Under the pieces are notes generated by a model. That model was not told the DNA's origin and did no database searches. It saw only the letters and a list, made by a program, of their open reading frames with translations. From Herbiconiux moechotypicola (GTDB lineage Bacteria > Actinomycetota > Actinomycetes > Actinomycetales > Microbacteriaceae), in assembly GCF_024979255.1 (NCBI RefSeq), contig NZ_JANLCN010000006.1, positions 62,001 to 126,000 on the forward strand: a stretch of 64,000 nucleotides of DNA, written 5' to 3'. Below are positions 57,753-64,000 of this stretch, piece by piece. Positions within the stretch are counted from its first letter, which is position 1, and every line of letters begins with the position of its first letter. Made by a program: the position numbers and the translations under genes.

Positions 57753-58554
57753 CCGACGGCCCGGCCCCCGCCGACCCACCGAGGAGCGGGTGGTGCCACC
57801 GGAGAGCGCGCGCGTGCCACGACGCAGCGCCCCGCGCCGTCAGATGCGCCACCGCCACCTCCACCGCGAGCGGTGCGGCCGCCGCGATGCCCAGCGCGTC
57901 GGCCGTGGGCGGCGCGCGGCGCACGAGCTGGGCGGCGATGGCCGGCCACGCCGGGTCGGCGTCGCGCCGATGGTGCTCGATGCACGTGGAGCAGGGCCCT
58001 TCACCGGCCACCACGACCGGACCCACGCGCACCGAGCGGTCGCCGAACTCCACGAGCAGGTGCGGCACATCGCGCCGCAACCACACCGCTGCGCGCCGCG
58101 GCGCCGTGGCGAACGCCGACACGAGCACCGCGAGATCGACCGGGCCCACGTCGCCGTCGCGCGCCGTGCCGTCGACCTCGACGAGCACGGCGCCGCACCG
58201 CTGCACGAGGGCCGCGATCCATTCGGCCGCTTGCCCGCGCCCGTCGACGCACACCCGCGAGCCGGCGAGCGGCGCATGCGCCGGTGCCGACTCCGTGGTC
58301 ACCACCGCGGGGCCGAGACGCTCTACGATGCTCTCGGCACACGACGCAGGAGCGCCCTCGGCCGCCAGCAGCGAGCGCAGGCCCAACGGGGTGACCCCGC
58401 GGCGCAGCAGTTCGAGCGCCTGCTCGTCGTGCGCGCTCTCGAGCGCCACGACGGCGTGCGGGCGCTCGATGCCGAACTGCACGCTGGAGGGGGTGCGCCA
58501 CACCACAGGCGCGGAGGGATCGAGTCGCAAGATCACCCCTGCAGCATGCACCAC
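57616..58554 (-). CDS. Cyclodehydratase (E1-like/TOMM leader-binding) domain protein
   Basis: The protein has 312 residues. Its C-terminal half resembles the E1-like partner of YcaO enzymes (TOMM cyclodehydratase) in the segment GPCSTCIEHHRRDADPAWPA near residues 186-204. Cys188, Cys191, Cys279 and Cys281 (in HPWCGC) form a likely zinc site. The N-terminal half lacks an obvious ATP-binding loop. No YcaO gene or precursor peptide is near, so a peptide-modifying role is not supported; in mycobacteria such genes also lie next to uvrD2 without a known task. About 38 residues follow the HPWCGC motif because the reading frame runs on into the uvrD2 3' end. Confidence 0.72.
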   Translation of the reverse strand: MVHAAGVILRLDPSAPVVWRTPSSVQFGIERPHAVVALESAHDEQALELLRRGVTPLGLRSLLAAEGAPASCAESIVERLGPAVVTTESAPAHAPLAGSRVCVDGRGQAAEWIAALVQRCGAVLVEVDGTARDGDVGPVDLAVLVSAFATAPRRAAVWLRRDVPHLLVEFGDRSVRVGPVVVAGEGPCSTCIEHHRRDADPAWPAIAAQLVRRAPPTADALGIAAAAPLAVEVAVAHLTARGAASWHARALRWHHPLLGGSAGAGPSVSREELESHPWCGCRSPTGIAMPSGPGPVADRGLPTRARGNGVPG

Positions 58555-58653
58555 CGCCGAGCACCCTCAGGAGTTCTCCACAGGCACCGACCGAGAATCT
58601 CGTCAGAGCACATCCGTGCAGGAGCAGTCAGCAGCACGGCCGACGTCGGCGCC

Positions 58654-60000
58654 TCACGGTGCCGGCGGCTGCTCGCCCTCCCCGCGCGACTCCTCGCCGC
58701 GCAGCAGGTCTTCCAGCGCCTGATCCATCTCGTCGGGCTCGGGCGCGCCCGCCTGCAGCCGGGCCACGAACGCGGCCGGGTCGTCGAGGTCGGCCGAGGT
58801 GGGCACCAGGTCGGGATGCGACCAGAGCGCGTCGCGCTGCTCCGGGCCCACCGCATCCGTCACCGCCTGCCACAGGGCCGCGGCCTCGCGCAGCCGGCGC
58901 GGCCGGAGCTCGAGCCCGATCAGGGCACCGAACGCCGACTCGGCCGGGCCGCCCGTGGCGCGCCGGCGCCGCACGGTCTCGGCGATCGCGTTCCAGCGCG
59001 GCAGCCGGCTCGACGCCTGCGCCGTCACCGTGTCGACCCACCCCTCGATGAGGGCGAGCGTGGTCTCCAGTCGCCCGAGCGCGTGCAGCTGCTGCTCGGT
59101 CTTCGGGGGGATGAGGGCGCCACTGGCCATCGCCGCGCGGAGCTCTTCGGGGTTGGAGGGGTCGAAACTCTCGGCGAGCTCCTCGAGCCGCGAGGTGTCG
59201 ATGGTGATGCCCTTGGCGAACTCCGTGATCGACGAGATGACGTGCAGGCGCAGCCAGCGCGCGTGCTTGAACAGGCGCGCGTGGGCGAGCTCGCGCACGG
59301 CGAGGTAGAGCTGCACCTCGTCGGCCGGGATGTCGAGGCCGTCGCCGAAGGCCGCGATGTTCTGGGGGAGCAGCGCCGCCTGGCCCTCCTCGAGCAGGGG
59401 GATGCCGATGTCGCCGCCCGACACCACCTCCTGGGAGAGCTGACCCACGATGTGGCCCAGCTGCATGGCGAACAGGGTTCCGCCCAGGTTGCGCATGAGC
59501 TGGCTCGCCCCGGCCAGCATGCCGGCCATCTCTTCGGGTGCCTGGTCTTTCAGCACGGTGGTGAGCGCATCCGAGATGCTCACGGCCACCGGCTCGGCCA
59601 GCTGCGACCACACCGGGATGGTCGTGGTGGCCCATTCGGTGCGCGTGAGAAGGCGGGGCGCGACGGCCGACTCCGAGAGGGAGGTGACTTCGTCGAGCCA
59701 CATCGAGGAGATGTGGAGGGCCTGCTCGAGCTGCGAGCGCTGCTGATCGGTGACGGAGAGCGAGCCGGGGCCCGCGATCTCCTTCGCCTGCGTGAGTGCC
59801 GCATCCCAGTTCACGCCGTCGGCGCTGGACTGCATGGCGTTCTGGAGCTGCTGCATGAGCTGCGAGACGGCCGCGGGGTCGGAGGGCAGGCCCGCCGCGC
59901 TCGCGAGCTTGGCGGGGTCGATGTCGGACTCGCCGGAGAGGAACGCCCGCAGCATGTCGCGGAACTCGTCCTCCGGCCGATCTGGGGACTGGTCGCTCAC
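58654..60000 (-). CDS. DUF2342 protein, annotated as zinc-dependent metalloprotease
   Basis: The protein has 448 residues. It is the DUF2342/COG5282 family, which databases call a zinc-dependent metalloprotease or F420-associated hydrolase. The usual zinc motif HExxH reads RELAHARLFKHARWLR here, with arginine in the first ligand place, so hydrolase activity is not assured. An acidic helical N-terminal part is followed by the conserved core near residues 95-390. Its genomic place, divergent from a PDZ protease gene and UPF0182, is the same in mycobacteria (Rv3195-Rv3193c). GGAAGAG precedes GTG 60000. Confidence 0.88.
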   Translation of the reverse strand: MSDQSPDRPEDEFRDMLRAFLSGESDIDPAKLASAAGLPSDPAAVSQLMQQLQNAMQSSADGVNWDAALTQAKEIAGPGSLSVTDQQRSQLEQALHISSMWLDEVTSLSESAVAPRLLTRTEWATTTIPVWSQLAEPVAVSISDALTTVLKDQAPEEMAGMLAGASQLMRNLGGTLFAMQLGHIVGQLSQEVVSGGDIGIPLLEEGQAALLPQNIAAFGDGLDIPADEVQLYLAVRELAHARLFKHARWLRLHVISSITEFAKGITIDTSRLEELAESFDPSNPEELRAAMASGALIPPKTEQQLHALGRLETTLALIEGWVDTVTAQASSRLPRWNAIAETVRRRRATGGPAESAFGALIGLELRPRRLREAAALWQAVTDAVGPEQRDALWSHPDLVPTSADLDDPAAFVARLQAGAPEPDEMDQALEDLLRGEESRGEGEQPPAP

Positions 60001-60119
60001 AGCTCTTCCTTCCGCGTTCTCTGCACACTCCCTGCACGCTGTCAGAGAGTGCTTCTACGCTAACTCGTGGCCCGTCGCGGAGGCTGGGTTTTCCCATAAG
60101 CTTGACCGTCCGGCCGTGC

Positions 60120-60138
60120 GCCCGTGGCGAACACGGGC
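60120..60138 (+). promoter_or_regulatory. Hairpin in the leader of the PDZ protease gene
   Basis: GCCCGTG (60120-60126) pairs with CACGGGC (60132-60138) around GCGAA, 30 bases before the start codon. CATAAG near 60095 may be the -10. Confidence 0.45.
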
Positions 60139-60167
60139 TCCCCACCTCCTCGTCCCGAAAGGACAGC

Positions 60168-61310
60168 GTGACCCTGTTCGAACCCGAGGGCGCACCGGCA
60201 CGCCCCCGCTCCGGCGCGCGCCGGGTCACCGGCCCCGTCAATGCCGGGTGGACGGTGCTCATCGTCGCCCTGGTGCTGGGCCTGGTCATGAGCCTCCTGC
60301 CCGCGCCCTACGTGATCGAGCAGCCGGGCCCCGTCTACGACACCCTCGGCACCCAGGAGCAGGACGGCGAGGAGGTGCCGCTCATCTCGATCGAGGGCAC
60401 CGAGACCTATCCCACGGCGGGCACCCTCGACATGCTCACGGTGTCGGTGCGCGGCACCCCGGAGTCGCGGCCGAGTTGGGCCGAGATCCTCAGCGCCTGG
60501 TTCGACCCCACCAAGGCCGTGCTCCCGATCGACCAGGTGTACCCGCCGAGCGTCACCACCGAGGAGCGCAACGAGCAGAACGCGACCCTCATGGTCGACA
60601 GCCAGCAGGCCGCGATCGCCGCCGCGCTCACCCAGCAGGACATCGCGTTCGGCACCGAGCTCGCGGTCGCCGCGGTCGACGACGAGGGGCCCTCGGCCGG
60701 CTCGCTCGTGGAGGGCGACCTCATCCTCAGCGTCAACGGCACGTCTGCCGACGACGTCGACGAGCTGCGTGCGGCGCTCGCCGCGAACGGCACCGAGCAG
60801 CCCGCGCAGGTCGTCGTGCAGCACGAGGACGGCACCGAGGAGACCGTCGGCATCGTGCCCCAGATCTCCGACACGACGGGAACGCCGGCCCTCGGCATCA
60901 CCGTGATGCAGAGCTACGACTTCCCGTTCGACGTCGAGATCCAGCTCGACAACGTGGGCGGGCCGAGCGCCGGCATGATGTTCGCACTCGGCATCATCGA
61001 CATGCTCACCCCCGGCGAGCTGAACGGCGGCCAGAACGTGGCCGGCACGGGCACCATCGACGCCGCGGGCGAGGTGGGCGCGATCGGCGGCATCCGCCAG
61101 AAGATGTACGGGGCGAAGGATGCGGGGGCCGGCTGGTTCCTCGCCCCCGCGTCGAACTGCGGCGAGGTCGTGGGCCATGTGCCCGACGGGCTCACGGTGT
61201 TCGCCGTGTCGACCCTCGACGACTCGATGGCGGCGCTCGACGCCATCGCGAGCGGAGGGGACACCTCGGCGCTGCCCACCTGCGACAGCGTGCTGAGCGC
61301 CGCCAGCTGA
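60168..61310 (+). CDS. Membrane-anchored PDZ/Lon-type serine protease
   Basis: The protein has 380 residues. One membrane helix (about 27-48) anchors it with the rest outside. A PDZ-like domain (about 170-235: GPSAGSLVEGDLILSVNGT) precedes a Lon-type protease domain with the catalytic Ser267 (in GGPSAGMMF) and Lys312 (in GIRQKMYG), 45 residues apart, as in Lon. Substrates are unknown; the PDZ domain suggests choice of C-terminal tails. GTG 60168 follows GAAAGGA. It is probably the first of the pair with UPF0182. Confidence 0.92.
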   Translation: MTLFEPEGAPARPRSGARRVTGPVNAGWTVLIVALVLGLVMSLLPAPYVIEQPGPVYDTLGTQEQDGEEVPLISIEGTETYPTAGTLDMLTVSVRGTPESRPSWAEILSAWFDPTKAVLPIDQVYPPSVTTEERNEQNATLMVDSQQAAIAAALTQQDIAFGTELAVAAVDDEGPSAGSLVEGDLILSVNGTSADDVDELRAALAANGTEQPAQVVVQHEDGTEETVGIVPQISDTTGTPALGITVMQSYDFPFDVEIQLDNVGGPSAGMMFALGIIDMLTPGELNGGQNVAGTGTIDAAGEVGAIGGIRQKMYGAKDAGAGWFLAPASNCGEVVGHVPDGLTVFAVSTLDDSMAALDAIASGGDTSALPTCDSVLSAAS

Positions 61311-61405
61311 CGCACGGCGGCCCGCCAGCGGGCTCCCAGCCGGTCGCTCCTAGTATTCGGAGTGTCTAGGATTGACAGACACCGGCACCAGACGCAGAGG
61401 CATAC

Positions 61406-64000
61406 GTGACTTCCCAATCAGCAGAGAAGCCCGCACGACGTTCGAGAGTCACTCTCGCGATCGCGATCGCGATCGTGGTGGTGCTCGCCATCCTGTTCTT
61501 CGTCTTCTCGACGCTCTACACCGAGATCCTCTGGTACGACCAGCTCGGCTTCCTCAACGTGCTCACCACGCAGTGGCTCGCGGCCGGGGTGATGTTCGTC
61601 ATCGGCTTCTTCGCCATGGCACTGCCCGTGTGGGCCTCCATCGAGATTGCCTTCCGCTGGCGGCCGGTGTACGCCAAGCTCAACTCGCAGCTCGACCGCT
61701 ACCAGCAGGTCATCGAGCCGCTCCGCCGTCTCGCCACCTTCGGCGTGCCCGCGGTGCTCGGCCTGTTCGCGGGTGTCGCCACCGCCTCCCGGTGGCAGCT
61801 CACGCTGCAGTACCTCAACCGCACCGCGTTCGGCCAGACCGACCCGCAGTTCGGGCTCGACATCTCGTTCTACATCTACGACCTCCCGTTCTGGCGCGGG
61901 GTCGTGGGGTTCGCCTCCGCCGTCGTGATCGTGTCGGGGCTCGCGGCCATCGCCACGAGCTACCTCTACGGGGCCATCCGGTTCTCGCAGCGTGAGGTGC
62001 GCATCTCGAAGATCGCGCGCATCCAGATGGCCGTCACCGCCGCCGTCTACCTGCTGCTGCAGGCCGTGAGCATCTGGCTCGACCAGTACGCCACGCTCGC
62101 CAACAGCTCGGGGCTCATCACGGGAGCGAGCTACTCCGACGTCAACGCCACCATCCCGGGTCTTCAGATCCTGGCCGGCATCGCGGCCATCGTCGCCATC
62201 CTCTTCCTCGTCGCCGCCGTCATCGGCCGCTGGCGGCTGCCCATCATCGGCACGGCCCTGCTCGTGGTGAGCGCCCTCATCCTGGGCTCGCTCGCGCCGT
62301 GGGTGGTGCAGCGGTTCCAGGTCGACCCCTCGGAGCGCACGCTCGAGGCCGAGTACATCCAGCGCAACATCGACATGACGCGCGACGCCTACGGGGTCGC
62401 CGACGTGGAGGAGACGCCCTACGAGGCCACCACCACGGCCGAGGCGGGTGCGCTGCGCAACGACGCCGAGACCACGGCCAACATCCGCATCCTCGACCCC
62501 GCCCTCGTGTCGCGGTCGTTCCAGCAGCTGCAGCAGTTCAGGCAGTACTACCAGTTCCCCGAGCACCTCGACGTCGACCGCTACGACATCGACGGCCAGG
62601 TGCAGGATGCAGTGGTCACCGTGCGCGACATCGACATCGACGCCCTGGGCGCCTCGGCCACCTGGTACAACCAGACCGTCGTCTACACCCACGGCTACGG
62701 CGTGGTCGCTGCCTACGGCAACCAGCGCTCGGCCGACGGCCAGCCCGTGTTCCTGGAGTCGGGCATCCCGTCGGTGGGCGAGCTCGGCGACTTCGAGCCG
62801 CGCGTGTACTTCGGTGAGAACTCGCCCGCGTACTCCATCGTGGGCGGGCCCGAGGGCGGCTCGAACGTGGAGCTCGACTACCCGTCGGGCACCGACGGCG
62901 CCTCGCAGACCTACACCACCTTCCAGGGCGACGGCGGGCCGAAGCTCGACAACATCTTCAAGAGGCTCGTCTACGCGCTGAAGTTCCAGTCCGAGCAGAT
63001 CGTGCTGTCGGATGCGGTGAACGACGACTCGCAGATCCTCTACGACCGCGACCCCGCGCAGCGCGTGTCGAAGGTGGCGCCCTACCTCACCATCGACTCC
63101 GACCCCTACCCCTCGGTGGTCGACGGGCGGATCGTGTGGATCGTCGACGGCTACACCACCTCGGCGAACTACCCGTACTCCAAAGTGCAGTCGCTCAGCG
63201 AGTCGATCGCCGACACCTACACGCCCACCCCGGCGTACCCGGTCGACGACATCAACTACATCCGCAACTCGGTCAAGGCCACGGTCGACGCCTACGACGG
63301 CTCGGTCACGCTCTACGCCTGGGACGAGAGCGACCCGCTGCTGCAGACCTGGGAGAAGATCTACCCGGCCACCATCAAGCCGATCAGCGAGATGTCGGGC
63401 GACCTCATGAGCCACGTGCGCTACCCGGCCGACCTGTTCAAGGTGCAGCGGTCGATCCTCGGCACCTACCACGTGACGGATGCGGGCTCCTTCTACTCGC
63501 AGGAGGACGCCTGGACGACGCCCAACGACCCGACCTCCTCGGCCACCAGCCCCACGCTGCAGCCGCCGTACTACCTCACCCTGCAGATGCCCACGCAGGA
63601 CGACCCGTCGTACTCGCTGTACTCGACGTTCATCCCGCTCTCGCAGCAGGAGGCGGAGTCGTCGCGGAGCGTGCTCACGGGCTACCTGGCGGTGGATGCG
63701 AACGCCGGCTCGACCGACGGGGAGAAGTCCGACGACTACGGCAAGCTGAGGCTGCTCACGCTGCCGAAGGACGACACGATACCGGGGCCCGGCCAGGTGC
63801 AGAACAGCTTCTCGGCCGACCCGGCGGTCTCGGGCGCCCTCAACCTGCTGCGGCAGGGCGAGAGCAGCGTGATCAGCGGCAACCTGCTCACCCTGCCCGT
63901 GGGCGGCGGTCTGCTCTACGTGCAGCCGGTGTACGTGCAGTCGCGCGGTGAGACGAGCTTCCCGCTGCTGCAGAAGGTGCTCGTGTCGTTCGGTAACGAG
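61406..64000 (+). CDS. UPF0182 (COG1615) large membrane protein, 3' partial
   Basis: The visible part is 865 residues and runs off the window, so the end is not seen. GTG 61406 follows AGAGG. About seven membrane helices fill the first 310 residues (IAIAIVVVLAILFFVFST first), then a large extracellular domain with the family segments RTLEAEYIQRNIDMTR and SVKATVDAYDGSV. The family is conserved next to the PDZ protease gene in actinobacteria. Function is unknown. The preceding TAGGAT (61366-61371) may be its own -10. Confidence 0.93.
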   Translation, partial: MTSQSAEKPARRSRVTLAIAIAIVVVLAILFFVFSTLYTEILWYDQLGFLNVLTTQWLAAGVMFVIGFFAMALPVWASIEIAFRWRPVYAKLNSQLDRYQQVIEPLRRLATFGVPAVLGLFAGVATASRWQLTLQYLNRTAFGQTDPQFGLDISFYIYDLPFWRGVVGFASAVVIVSGLAAIATSYLYGAIRFSQREVRISKIARIQMAVTAAVYLLLQAVSIWLDQYATLANSSGLITGASYSDVNATIPGLQILAGIAAIVAILFLVAAVIGRWRLPIIGTALLVVSALILGSLAPWVVQRFQVDPSERTLEAEYIQRNIDMTRDAYGVADVEETPYEATTTAEAGALRNDAETTANIRILDPALVSRSFQQLQQFRQYYQFPEHLDVDRYDIDGQVQDAVVTVRDIDIDALGASATWYNQTVVYTHGYGVVAAYGNQRSADGQPVFLESGIPSVGELGDFEPRVYFGENSPAYSIVGGPEGGSNVELDYPSGTDGASQTYTTFQGDGGPKLDNIFKRLVYALKFQSEQIVLSDAVNDDSQILYDRDPAQRVSKVAPYLTIDSDPYPSVVDGRIVWIVDGYTTSANYPYSKVQSLSESIADTYTPTPAYPVDDINYIRNSVKATVDAYDGSVTLYAWDESDPLLQTWEKIYPATIKPISEMSGDLMSHVRYPADLFKVQRSILGTYHVTDAGSFYSQEDAWTTPNDPTSSATSPTLQPPYYLTLQMPTQDDPSYSLYSTFIPLSQQEAESSRSVLTGYLAVDANAGSTDGEKSDDYGKLRLLTLPKDDTIPGPGQVQNSFSADPAVSGALNLLRQGESSVISGNLLTLPVGGGLLYVQPVYVQSRGETSFPLLQKVLVSFGNE

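Noticed and set aside
57616-58554. A RiPP (azole peptide) gene cluster around the cyclodehydratase-like gene
   Set aside because: No YcaO, dehydrogenase or precursor peptide gene is present within the window.

Overview
The window is about 70% G+C with dense genes, almost exclusive G/C third codon positions, many GTG starts and overlapping ATGA/GTGA stop-start junctions. The gene set (AdnAB-like motor nucleases, UvrD2-like helicase, UPF0182, DUF3107, DUF3117, DapC/DapD/DapE lysine route, FdxA, fused DppDF ATPase) points to a chromosome of a high-GC actinobacterium. Family Microbacteriaceae fits best; I cannot fix the genus. No rRNA, tRNA, insertion sequence, phage or CRISPR array was seen. Only the first ~650 bases are visibly poorer in G+C and look like the edge of an accessory region.

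Layout: (1) 1-7.5 kb holds small membrane proteins, a bicovalent-type flavin oxidase, lgt, a cold-shock gene, a fatty-acid desaturase and a CopC protein. (2) 7.5-12.3 kb is a glycine cleavage operon gcvT-gcvH-gcvP behind a tandem glycine riboswitch. (3) 12.3-19.5 kb has a pentapeptide-repeat surface protein, a CPBP protease and an oligopeptide ABC transporter whose binding-protein gene is separated from the permeases by a perfect 15-bp terminator hairpin. (4) 19.5-27 kb has typA, a lipoprotein, an MFS exporter and the iron system efeUOB with an iron-box-like palindrome. (5) 27-34 kb joins fdxA-dapC, gltA and the divergent dapD/dapE pair; a nuclease-like DUF559/AbiEi-type gene, bracketed by 20-bp direct repeats, sits between gltA and dapD. 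(6) 35-41 kb (methyltransferase, tatB, lipoprotein, mrp, DUF1003, MgtE-N/CBS protein, stress protein) resembles the neighbourhood of mycobacterial sigE without sigE itself. (7) 41-64 kb: pepP, PHP phosphoesterase, DEAD-box helicase, ferritin-like protein and DUF3107, then adnA-adnB, a kinase-like protein, nudC-uvrD2, a cyclodehydratase-like protein, DUF2342, a PDZ/Lon-type protease and UPF0182, an actinobacterial repair and envelope block.

Three sequence-level patterns are not explained by gene content. First, many genes have a TANNNT hexamer placed 6-7 bases before the start codon, which fits leaderless transcription. Second, the heptamer GGATGCG (and its complement) is strongly over-represented and is kept even where it breaks the local codon preference. 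Third, several genes end inside short tandem duplications that copy the stop codon.
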